A DNA stretch of 64,000 nucleotides. Origin: Ramazzottius varieornatus (Eukaryota; Tardigrada; Eutardigrada; Parachela; Ramazzottiidae). Positions within the stretch are counted from its first letter, which is position 1; every line of letters begins with the position of its first letter. The notes below the pieces were generated by a model. That model saw nothing but the letters and a program-made list of their open reading frames with translations, was not told where the DNA came from and ran no database searches. Shown piece after piece: positions 45,396 through 55,690 of the stretch. The stretch covers positions 614,278-678,277 of the forward strand of contig BDGG01000004.1 of the NCBI GenBank assembly GCA_001949185.1, given 5' to 3'. The position numbers and the translations under genes were made by a program.

Positions 45396-47529
45396 ATGAG
45401 GTTTCGTTTCGCGGTTGCGCTCTTGATCGTCATTTTTTCTTCTTACGAAAGTTTACATGATGTTGTCGATGCCGACATGCTCCTGGCCTCGAAGATCCTA
45501 CGGGACCGTGTAACGGGGTCCAGACAGCAGAAAGCCTTCAATAACCTGCTGGCCACCAGGAACTCGTTTCAGGATAAGTCTGATGGACCTCGCAGGAACC
45601 TTAGCTCCAGCCTTGGAAAGCCCGCAAATATAATTTATGTCGCTTACCAGCGGAACTATTACAACTACGACAAGTTCCCGCCATATCTGTCTGGTATCGT
45701 GTTTACTGGTGGCAGTTCGTTACTCGCATTGTCCATACATCACATTCGGAATATTGTATCTTGCAGAGAATGTTGGTCTAAAAACAGCTAAATCAGCCGC
45801 GGAGAACCGCAAGAACTACCTGTCCGTTACTGGCTTTGGACCTGTACCTCGCCTAAAAGATGGCAACGCTACCCATCTCTACGACTACGAGACGGTGTCT
45901 TCCAATCGCATTGACGACAGGATACTTTATTCGGAACAGATGCCTCCTACCACGGTGCCACCCGTACTTCCTGTACCGGAGTTGACCACCAACAAGCCCA
46001 GTCCACCTTCTGGAACACCTACTATATCGCAAGGGAGCACCAGCACCGCTCACGCCTACACGCCAGCTTGTGCTCGAAGTCAGCTGCAGACAATCTGCTT
46101 GGACGATCCTTTCTACCCAACGTAATTGTATTCCCCCAAAATGTTTTCTAGCTTTGGGTGTAACATCGATAATTTCATTCTTGAATCGCAACTGCACTAG
46201 TATGTTTCTTTTAGAGACCTGGTGAAAGAAGCTGTACTGCAAGAGTCCGAGCATTTCACCAAGCTCTACGCGGAGGTAGCCTTCCAAAGTGCCGACAACC
46301 TCTGCGATGGACTATCGAGGACCGACGAAGAGAAATACTGCAACGTGTTTTCACAAATCCATCCGATTAGGTAACGTAACCGAATCAGCCATTTCCGTTT
46401 CCAAATCCCACTTGATGAACTTGAACTCAACTGTATACTGGCTTACCCTAACAGTGCGTCTAATTCCTGGACGGTCAACCATCTCAACGCACCGTTAAAT
46501 CCGACAGTTGCCAGTGCTACCACCGTGGACAAGGGGTGGCAGTTACCACTTCCAGCGTCTGCCGCAGAAGACCTACGTATGCGAGCGGAAGCCAGTGGGA
46601 ATCCGGCGGCTCTGCAGGACCCGGTTCTTAACAGCAAAGGCTACGTCTGTCATTCAGTGATCCATTACGCCCGGATCATGAGAGCCAAGAACCACCGGGG
46701 ACAGTGGCGGGTAATCGTAAACATTCCGGGTCACACGCAGACATCTCGGATAGAAGAATGCACGAAACCGTTAGAACGATGCCACTATATCTCCCCAAAG
46801 CTCAACAGCGCCTGCATCCAGAAGTCAGTAATCGGAAATTCTCGCCGATCAACGGCCTTGTTCGCTGATTGATTCATATTTTTTTGCAGGTGGAACTTCC
46901 AAAGGTTACTGGCATGGGATAAATACAATGGTTTCGAAATGGACATATTCCGCTTACCTGTTGCTTGTTCCTGTTTCATCCGCCCAAAAACCGCTTCCCC
47001 ACTACTTCAGTCTCAGAAGTTCCCAGCGGTGACCAATAATATGGCACCACCTTTCGTACCACCCATGTCCATGTCTCCACCCAAGCCAATGCCTGTGCAT
47101 GCACCGAGTAACCCGGTTTCGACGTCCATTAAAATTTCATCAGGCACCTCCAGCAACCGAAATTTTAACACACCGCCTGACGCTCCTCACAACATTCCGC
47201 AACAGGTCCAGCAGAAGATGCAGGCCCAACCTGCAAACAGCTGGAAGGAGGAAAGACCGAAGAACGTGCTGCTACAGCAGGGTTCTCCGTCGCTAAGCGA
47301 AACCGACCACTGGTTGGCCATGCAGTCTTCCTTACATCCCAAGCAACGAGGTTTGTCCGGACAGGGAAACGCTGGTCCGATTGATACCAACGCTGTTCAA
47401 CTATATCATCAATATCTAGCAAACATGTACCCATATCAGCTGCAAAACAACCGTCAGAGTTTTCCATCAAACTTGCAAATGCACGACCGTAAGCGACATC
47501 AACGGGATCCATCCGGAAGATACGATTGA
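45396..47529 (+). CDS. Spatzle-like cystine-knot cytokine (Toll ligand family)
   Basis: Five exons (45396-45693, 45767-46121, 46215-46370, 46455-46823, 46890-47529) give 605 residues. A signal peptide (FAVALLIVIFSSY) is followed by a long prodomain with a Pro/Thr-rich part, then a cysteine-containing segment (CLDDPFYPT, NLCDGL). The knot domain follows: YVCHSVIHYARIMRAKNHRG, WRVIVNIPGHTQTSRIEEC, RCHYISPKLNSACIQK, RLLAWDKYNGFEMDIFRLPV and the closing CSC. This is closest to insect Spatzle 3/5-type proteins, secreted proproteins whose cleaved knot dimer activates Toll receptors. Unusual is a roughly 170-residue Pro/Gln/Asn-rich tail after the knot; most Spatzle proteins end soon after the last cysteine. 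It lies tail to tail with the PGRP receptor kinase, 99 bases apart. Confidence 0.88.
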
Positions 47530-47628
47530 CATGCACAATTACGGTAGAAAAGCACTTCAGAGAAAACTGAAGCTCTGCAGCTTATTCTGTTCTGTTCTGT
47601 TGGCTATGCACTGCACAGGCGACCAATT

Positions 47629-50600
47629 TTACAAATGGGTCGAGTAGTAATCTTTGTCGAGATTTTCGTTGAACGCGCTGTACTCTTCATCCAGTTTGAG
47701 GTAGGCATGTTCGAGATGAGGGGGCAGAAGAGAGCCTAGTTGGGCGGTGATTTCAGCAAACAAAGGACGACTGGCGGGCTCTTTGGCCCAGCACTTCTGC
47801 ATAATGCCATACTTAAAACATACTTTTCTATCGTCAGGGTCAGACTTAATGGAATATCAATAAAGTCTACGAAGCAAGATTATATGCTATACGCACACAG
47901 GGTTCGAGGCATGAGTTGGCTGTCCCAGCCTACCGTTGGATAACAGGAAGTCACGGAGTTGCTCACAGGACAAAACCTTCGGCAGCTCATCTTCATACGG
48001 AAGACGTCCTAAGGTTAGAGTTTCCCATAAAGTGATGCCGAAACACCACACGTCCGACTTGATACTGTAAGTGCCATGCCGCAGAATGGATTCCGGTGCT
48101 AACCATCGAAGCGGCAGTTCCACCTGGAAATGAATCGTTCCAATGAACCATCTGGCAACGAGGTACTCATGAAATAACGACTGGGTGGCCGTATTCGGAG
48201 CATATGCAAACGTCTACATTGTCACTTTGCATTGCGTATTCCGTTTTTTTGCGGGTCATGCCAAAATCGGAAATCTTGACCGTCATTGCAGAGTCAAGGA
48301 GAATATTACGAGCAGCAAGGTCGCGATGGATCATATTACGCGAGAACACAAAATCCATGCCGCGACTTATCTGGAAATCGAAGTGAACAAGGTCGTCCGC
48401 GCTCGAAATGAATGGAGTCTGGTGACGAAACGTGGTCCATAACAATGTACTGATTTTCTAGGTCATTAAGGCCTGTCGTTGGAACATCCTGAACCGGGAG
48501 TAAATCATAATTGCCCTTGGTCGTTGCCTACGCTGCTGTAGTAGTCTCATTCACAGCACTGTTACAATTCACAGCTACACGACCCCTGGTTTTTAACTGG
48601 TGGCTGCGCATCACGATGCCACGCCCATCTCCAAGGTGGTTCCTGTCCGGATCACAGCAATGATTTGATTGTCTTGATTGGCCAAATTGTCGTCAAAACC
48701 GGCAAAACGACTAGTTCCTAGGACCTACTCCGCTTTTTGAATATTAACAACTTAGGTCCTGGGAACCACTTTCAAATTTCAGGTTGTACACAAAATCCAG
48801 ATTTACTTAACAAATGTACAGCATTCCTTGAAGTAAATCTAGAAATGCACGTTCAGGTTCGTTGCAAACCCGCACAACACTGGCGCAAAGGCATTCTAAG
48901 GTAACCGGACTCCAAGGATAAAGTGCACGTTCCCTGTTGGCCGGTAAAATCCTTATGACGATCATTTGTTCAGTATTGCAAAAATAAGTTCTTGTAGCGA
49001 GGTTCAGGGTTCGCATGAAGCAGCATGCTGGACCATTTGTGCCAGTATTGTGCGGGTTTGCAAGAAGGCTTGCCGTGCATTTGTTAAGTAAATCTGGATT
49101 TTGTGTACAACCTGAACTTTGAAAGTGGTTCCCAGGACCTAGGTTGTCAGTATTCAAAAAGCGGAGTAGGTCCTAGGAACTAGTCGTTTTGCCGGTTTTG
49201 ACGACAATTTGGCCAATTAAGACACTCAACTAATTGCTGCGATCCAGACAGGAACCACCTTGGAGATGGGCGTAGCATCGGGATGCGCAGCCACCAGTTA
49301 AAAATCGGAGGGCGAGTAGCTGTGAATTGTAAAAGTGCTGTGAATGAGACCACTACAGCTGCAGCTCCATGGTTCGTGGGATCGAGCCCGTTCAACCGAA
49401 TATTTCAAAGGATTGCGAAGATACTTGTCCAGGGAACCTAACGAGCAGTACTCCATAACGAGCATGGGGTCACCTACAGTACAAACCTTGGCGTAAAAAG
49501 GTCCGGCACATGGGGTGGCTACCAGATGATTTGCTTTATTCAAACAAATAACGTTTTCTTCAAAAGAAGACCACAATAAAACAGGAGACTAAATCAAAAT
49601 CAACAAGTTACGCGGACATGGTTCTTCCCTTCCTAAGCTTTAAAACGTCAAGTTTTTCTTCGAGTCCTTTAGTCTCCTTCGCAGTACCCATAACACAAAA
49701 AGCATTACCTCGCTGTATGCCAAGAGACAAGCGCTGTTTGAAATAGTGAAGAGATCTAGTCTCAAAAGAAAACTCAACAAGCTTCTTCCCGATCGCGTTG
49801 ATCAATTCCGTCGCTGCAGGTCCCCAAGATCCGAAGGGCTCGAATCGCAAAGGAACGAAGAGGTACTGTGAAGCGATGCCTTGGTATTTCTGGATCTTTC
49901 TCTCTTCCGCGTCCTCGGCGGCAGCTCTCACATTCTCGCTTGTCTTTCCAACGTAGGACTTCGCTAATGTATCTATCACAGTCACATCCCGAACTAATTC
50001 CTTCCCATTCTTCCAAGGTATCATGGTCTTTCCATCAGGTCTCAGTTCATCGTCCCGCGAAAGTCCTAGTGGTTCTAGAACCGCCGGAACTTGTGCTGAA
50101 ACGAGGGCTCTTCGCACCGACTCGTTCAGACTAGCTTGCCTACTGTGGCGTCCCGAGCTCCTTGGACAGCTCAGACCGTGGAGCCCATACTCGTCGACTA
50201 CTTCTCCACAGCGGCACATGTGAGGCTGACATAGTCTCGATCCTAGCCACAGCCCAACGCTGATCCGCAGTGTGTTGTCGTCGAGGAGATTCCCAAGTGA
50301 GGAAGCCGGCAGAGCGTGCAGCCAGGTTCCGGAGATCTTTGTCGAAACAGCCATCAGTCTTGCCTTGCTTGTCATATTGCTCTGGTCCATCAGACTTCCG
50401 AATTCCTCCGTCACCATAGGAAGGTCCCAGGCACGCTGCTGTCGGCGAAGAGCGGCTACCAGAACATTGCGTGTCAAGCTACAACAGCTGGATCAGATGT
50501 AATGTATGCATACGCGGAGAGAACAAGGTGTAAACTTACCCACAAGGACTACACCGATAAAGTTAACAATGTTCGCGTGACGTCCGACTTTCATTAGCAT

Positions 50601-52097
50601 CTCCATCTCCCGAACGATATTGTCCATGGCTTATTCTCTTAGTTCTCTTATCCTTTGCCAAAAGTTTCACAGCAACGAAGTGCTCATTAGCTAGCTTGCT
50701 CTGCGTGATAGGCCTAAACTTATGATTGGCAGGCTTCCAGTCCACCAAACGATCCTTCACTACAACTCCGAAATTCCTTTTTCCCAACACCTTATCTGGA
50801 CCTGCAGAAGTACGATATTCTGTCGCAGAGTAACGCATTTTGTAAACACAGCCCTGATACTCAGTCACCTGCAAGGGGATTTACCAGACACAAGTTCTTG
50901 GGCGAAATTTCGTAGTGTGTTAAAGCCCAGGCAAAACGGAGACGTATCTTCTTTTCCAGTGTGTTCTACAATCATTGTACCATATAATGTACCGAAACTG
51001 TAACAACCGAGCAGCCATAAAATGGTGTGTAGTAGGCAGAACTACCTTTCGGCTTCGTCGTTTCCAAACCCAAGCGGTAATAAGGAAGCAAAGAATTAGC
51101 GCGATCCGGACGATTTCTCCTACTACGCCGTAGATTTCAGACATCGCCAGTGGACCGACAGTACTTGGTCGGTCTGTTGCAGCACAAGATATCTCCAACC
51201 ATTCTTGATCTGTCGCGATCGGACCACAATCACAAGCCTCAGGAACTCGAGGATCAAGGCAGTTTCTGTACAAAGTGTAAGTATGCCGAACGGACTGGTT
51301 GTTAACTCCGCACTGGATGAGCTTTCGCGCTGACTCCAACGCAGCTGCTGGAGGTTGTATACCTGAAAACAGCGAAACTGTCGAAACTGGGCTGGGCATC
51401 CGGCTGTACATGTGTACGTAGCAGATTTACAACGATGGTTTCACTGCAACCTGCAGATGGTCCGGATAACCTCGATCAGCAATGTAATGAGGTTGATGCT
51501 TCGAGGAAGAGCTACACACCTGATCGCTCGCCGTAGTCTCCAAGGAAAAAGACTGATTGGCCCTTACCATTCCAGTGTTTGCTAAAGGAACATTGACTAG
51601 TCCAACCTCTGCCCTCGAAGATGGTACCATCGCCGCGAATCAGGAAACTAAATACAGGATTAAAAATGAGGTTGCAGATTGAGATTGTATACGGAGGCTT
51701 GACAGTTAGTTAATCATGCCAATATCGGAAAAGTTTCTGGCCAGATCACCATAGATATGTAGGTACTGAATCGCGGCAACTTCCGCTTTGCACTCCTGGT
51801 ACGTTAGGCAGTCAGCTCTTCCAGTCTCACTAAGGATAACGTGCGATATAGGAAGGTCCAAAGGGGTAAGGCGCTCCTTGGGGGCTAAAGCGTTCCAGCT
51901 TTCGCGCCCAGTTATGGGCGGACAGAGCATACTCATTCGGCCAACCAGTTGATCAACGAAAGTGAAGAAGACGTTGGCAGAAATCTCCTCTCGGTCTGTG
52001 ACGCTCAACCCTGCTGTAGTTTCAGATAGCACTGGTATACTGTGATCGAATACAGGAAAACTTCGCACAATATATTGCACGTTTTCTTTGTGCTGCT
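47629..52097 (-). CDS. PGRP-domain receptor tyrosine kinase (novel fusion; frame has two breaks)
   Basis: Eight exons: 51706-52097, 51520-51647, 51046-51362, 50540-50868, 49397-49518, 48218-48418, 47934-48123, 47629-47822, about 620 residues plus a missing first exon (no in-frame ATG upstream). Ectodomain is a peptidoglycan recognition fold: [82 protein letters not shown]. Where amidase PGRPs have the first zinc-ligand His there is LSET, so it is probably a binder, not an enzyme. The same exon continues to the membrane span ([17 protein letters not shown], then KRRSRK). The kinase has [10 protein letters not shown] (second loop Gly replaced), [43 protein letters not shown] and [12 protein letters not shown]. 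Breaks: the first exon meets TAA at 51706 with no GT donor, and one surplus base lies at about 50625. Confidence 0.8.
48532..49363. mobile_element. Long-palindrome transposon (292-base arms) in a kinase intron
   Basis: Arms 48532-48823 and 49072-49363 are inverted copies with few differences (for example gtttttaactggtggctgcg, ccatctccaaggtggttcct, actagttcctaggacctact). The 248-base middle contains a further inverted pair (gcaaacccgcaca). It lies in the intron between the hinge exon and the catalytic-loop exon of the PGRP receptor kinase. Non-coding; a fold-back (Foldback/MITE-like) element. Confidence 0.85.
49608..50477 (-). mobile_element. 3' end of a retrotransposon with restriction-like endonuclease domain
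   Basis: A continuous minus-strand frame of 289 residues has a Cys-His cluster ([17 protein letters not shown]) followed by a PD-(D/E)xK-like motif ([12 protein letters not shown] then [11 protein letters not shown]). This order is the carboxy end of R2/NeSL/HERO-type non-LTR elements, where it nicks the target site. Similar stand-alone proteins are common in invertebrate genomes. No reverse transcriptase is attached, so the copy is 5' truncated, but the frame is intact. It is inserted in the intron between the N-lobe and hinge exons of the PGRP receptor kinase, same strand. Confidence 0.75.
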
Positions 52098-52471
52098 GTA
52101 GTGCACTTCATCTTCTAACTGATTCGGACGACTAATTTACAGTAACTTAGCCGGTAGACTACGGGCTTGACCCATTGTGTGTTTTACTGGCTACAAGCCA
52201 ATCACAAGTATTTGTAAGCCGGAAAGATTAGATTGCGTGTGCAGACAATTTGCGGTGAGTCCCATAGTTCTAGACTATCGTGTACAGATTGTCGAACACG
52301 TGCAAAAGATGAACTGTACAAATGAACGAGGTGATAATAACGCTGGAAGGTACTTTACTGACCGTGGTTTCATTGCCTTGGTTTGACGTCACATGCAGCA
52401 CGTTACACGGTACGTACACCCGGATATGGTCACAAGCGGGTGAGATAATATTCTTCGTCTAGCTTCTGATT
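52098..52471. other. Gene-free stretch upstream of the PGRP receptor kinase
   Basis: Should hold the missing first exon (signal peptide) of the receptor and its promoter. I could not identify either. The acceptor cactacag just above 52097 implies an upstream exon. Confidence 0.4.
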
Positions 52472-52708
52472 CAGTATGTGGGCTGCGGGCAAGGTTTCTT
52501 AGAAGTCTGGGGTCATAGCGGCACAGCTGATAAAACTTTCAGAAAGGCAAGGGAGGGTTTCGGGCTTTTTTTAAAGATTCTCGGCCTCCACATGGCAAGC
52601 CTCGGCCACTATCTTGAGCTACCCTGGCTTTTGTCTGAATTTCCTCAACTTTGCCTCAACGCCGTGACCCCAGACTTTTGAGGAACTTTGCCCAGAGCCC
52701 ATGTACTG
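52472..52708. mobile_element. 237-base MITE with CAGTA ends
   Basis: Inverted ends of about 45-50 bases: cagtatgtgggctgcgggca and the complement of gcccagagcccatgtactg, continuing through agtctggggtca / tgaccccagact. TA follows the right end. The CAGT terminus recalls Tigger/pogo MITEs. Confidence 0.75.
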
Positions 52709-53471
52709 TACACTCATGAAAAGAAAGCTTGGGTTAAAAAAAAGGCGGAAAAGGGTATAGTTTCTAGTGATATCCTTGGATCTTTCGAGAAACGTTTGTG
52801 TGATTTTCGACGAGCTGTTAGGTAAAGGGCGTTTTCGAGGGAACTTCCCGGATCTTGACATGATACTTGACATGATACAAGTCTCAAAAGAGAAGCAGTT
52901 TTGGTCTGTTTTCGAAATTTGTTGCCGACTTGATTTATTAATTGCTGGTGGCATTGACGTCACTATAAAGAACAGGACCTAGATATCGAAGGTGCTTTGA
53001 AATAAGAGAATCGGACTTCTGGATGAGGAGCTACAACGATTTTAGCAGAAGAGGGGGTGACGAATAAATTTTCGAGCAACTGTATATTTCACTGCCAATG
53101 TTCTAAAACAGACTCAAAGAACCTGGATATACGCGGATGGTTGTGAACATATGCTGACTTCTGTAGTGGCGCTCCCATATTTGCTAGATGAGATCTGCAT
53201 CGTACTGATTACTGTACGACTGTACCTCACAGCTTCACGAAACTAAAAATGTGGAAAAGGGTGGAAACGGTCGGGTCTCAGCTATTTAAGTGTGATACCT
53301 CCAACAACTACGGACTAAGAACGCACTCTGAAGAGATGAAGCATTTCACTAACTTTACAACGCCAATATGTACTAGATTTCAACAAGGAAGTCAACGGAT
53401 GGTGAGTTTGGTCCAGCAAGTATTTTGTATCGAACTACAATTGACTAGTTGGGCTGTCAACATTGATTCTT
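52709..53471. other. Gene-free stretch
   Basis: No exon is recognised. A 12-base direct repeat (cttgacatgata twice at about 52855-52879) is present. Confidence 0.4.
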
Positions 53472-53999
53472 TCACATCCTCCGCCTTACTTCTTCATCCA
53501 CATGAGCACAGCCATGACGATGAACAGTCCCATCCCAGTCATGCTCAAGTATCCGTAATACTCTGAAACGAAAACCACCGCGGTTACCATAGCCAGCACA
53601 ATTGGAACGACAAGAATTACCCAGAGCGTCATACAGACGGTTTGTCAGGACTAGCATGTTGCAACTGGATGCCGGCGGCATGGTGGTAGCTGGGACCGAA
53701 TGGATTGCCACCGAAGTAACCGCAGTGGTGGCACTAGTGGTAATTACTACTTGCCAAACTCCCTGCTCCGCATTCCATTGGAAATGACCGACCACCGCGA
53801 ACATTGGAAGGATTACCTTGCGGACCAAGTAGAACCAGCCACCGCACAAGCACAGCGAGCCTGACAACAACACCCAGAAGATTTCATCTTGGAGCAAGCC
53901 GTACATGGTCACAATCCCACCAGCACAACAAACCAAAGCTAACATAAACATGATGCAAGCGAGATACTGGCTACCAAAGGGTTGGACCACATCGAACAA
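53472..53999 (-). CDS. Multi-pass membrane protein, unidentified, frame uncertain
   Basis: The minus strand codes at least two clear hydrophobic segments in one frame (IMFMLALVCCAGGIVTMYGL; IFWVLLSGSLCLCGGWFYLV). After a Thr/Ala-rich stretch, two more lie in a shifted frame at about 53630-53490 (LWVILVVPIVLAMVTAVVFV; MTGMGLFIVMAVLMW, then MKK and stop). Four spans suggest one small tetraspan protein, but no splice pair bridges the frame change, so either a frameshift or a missed intron separates them. The start is unclear: the frame opens after a stop at about 54011 and the first in-frame ATG is at about 53951. No family is recognised. Confidence 0.35.
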   Translation of the reverse strand: MFDVVQPFGSQYLACIMFMLALVCCAGGIVTMYGLLQDEIFWVLLSGSLCLCGGWFYLVRKVILPMFAVVGHFQWNAEQGVWQVVITTSATTAVTSVAIHSVPATTMPPASSCNMLVLTNRLYDALGNSCRSNCAGYGNRGGFRFRVLRILEHDWDGTVHRHGCAHVDEEVRRRM

Positions 54000-55281
54000 G
54001 TAGTCGTATCAGGTGCGGTAGTATGACTTGTTACTCCCCGACAAAGATTTTCAAAAATATCTCCTGGCTTCGAACCTCGGAATTTTTGATCAGGTTATCC
54101 ACTCATACTATCAAGGTACTTCAGTCATATTTTCGGCATCGTGTTCGTGCCTGTACTGCAAGAGAATAGGGGAAGAGAAACGATGAAGTCTCTGTAGCCA
54201 TTTTTGTTAGCCTCTGCGGAAGAAATTGTTCTTTCTCGCTGGAGGTGCTGAAATTCTGCGACATGGTGATAATCCTTTGGTATCAGAACCCCTCTTCCTG
54301 GTGTACGAAGGTGAGTTTCCAGTTTCACCTCCTGCAGTTTTGCGGAAGCGTTTTGTTCAATGTACACTCTGGAGCTGACTTGCAACAGTAGTGCTTTGAG
54401 TTGACCGAATTTTTATCGTGCTTCTCCGTTCCAGAGAGGTTTAGTCTGCAGCTGTCGTTATGGCGGGCCGAAGGATTTTATAGCGGTCTAGACCGTAAGA
54501 TAGCAATCAGTAGGTAACCATAATTTTCCTATGGTGCCGCCCACGATTCGAAATTCCCTGCGGTAATTCAGCTCTTTCAGAACATTCCAATTTTTGCTTC
54601 AGAACGACCTACAGAGTCCAGTCTTTGTCACTAGTAACAATGCAATCTGAGGATCAGTTCGGTCTCACTCAGAAACGGGAGGTTACGGACAGGCAAAATT
54701 TGCGTTCATCGTACGGTGCGCGAAGTAAGCGGGGTATCAAACTTCTTGAACTTTTCCCCTTCGGGCTATGTCAAAATGTCCAGTGAAGATTTTAGAAAGA
54801 CACCTCAAACTCTCTTGAAGGTTTTGCAAGAGTTCGGGAAGGATCTAAGTCGACATGCTCCCTCTGGACGTTGTTGTCCAACTTCAGTTGCGGACTTCTC
54901 AAGGGGTGATTTCCGACCTAGGAATCTCCAGAGCGGAGAAGACGTACCCAACCTCTCCCGGTTCAACCGTTAGCTGCTTCATTACGAGAAACGAAGCATT
55001 TCTTAGCGCCTGCCTGGTGTACGCTGACGCCTTGAGAAAATTCAAATAGTTAAATCGCCTGAAATTTTAGTTATCCATGATTCTGACCAAACCATTCATG
55101 CCCTACCCCGAAGCAGGAAAACTTGGGTTATTAGAATGCCAAACGATAGCTAGGAGTTGACAGAGTGACTGGAAAAAAGGCTCAGGACAAACGGACAAGG
55201 GGGAGTGTAACTATGAATTTTTGAAGTTGACGTGTTTCCAGGAGAAACAAGTCATACTTCCGCACCTGATATTATGCTGCA
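54000..55281. other. Gene-free stretch
   Basis: A minus-strand open frame at 54125-54385 (TPGRGVLIPKDYHHVAEF) has protein-like composition but no start, splice context or recognised family. Otherwise no signal. Confidence 0.35.
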
Positions 55282-55357
55282 TGCGCAAATTTCATTGGCT
55301 TCACCCATCTGGTTCCATCCAACACCCATTTTTTACGGTTTATTTTGTCGTAAACTG
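55282..55357. mobile_element. Half copy of the CAGTGTAC MITE family (copy D)
   Basis: Matches the right half of copy B (gcgcaaatttcattggc, ggttccatccaac, acggttt, ttttgtcgtaaactg) and is followed by TA. No left end is present. Confidence 0.65.
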
Positions 55358-55690
55358 TAAGTCGGCGTTAACTTGTGGGTCCAAGAACATGGGTCTGTAC
55401 GACATCAAACAACAATCGACAACGCTATTATATAAGCAAACGGGAAACAATGCGGTATCACTGAAACAGGTGTATCAAGAAGTAACAAAGTCAAAGCCAC
55501 TAAGCAATTAAAACAAGAAAAAACGAGTCTGAGAAGACACCACGCGTCGAATATGGGACAAAGACGATCGCAGTGTCACGCCCATCACACTGATCACAGA
55601 AGACATAACATTAGGACAATAACAAGTTAATAATGGAAAAAATACGTCAGAACAACACTGCGCTCATCGATATGCCAGTGTGATCTTCCT
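55358..55690. other. 3' flank of TFDP
   Basis: No coding signal. It lies between the half MITE and the TFDP stop and probably contains the TFDP 3' UTR. Confidence 0.35.

Noticed and set aside
51427-51630. Minus-strand ATG-started open frame at this place as the receptor exon
   Set aside because: It is the wrong frame; the PGRP motifs ([20 protein letters not shown]) lie in the overlapping frame bounded by acceptor 51648 and donor 51519.
54125-54385. Minus-strand open frame as a gene
   Set aside because: Lacks ATG, splice partners and any recognised family.
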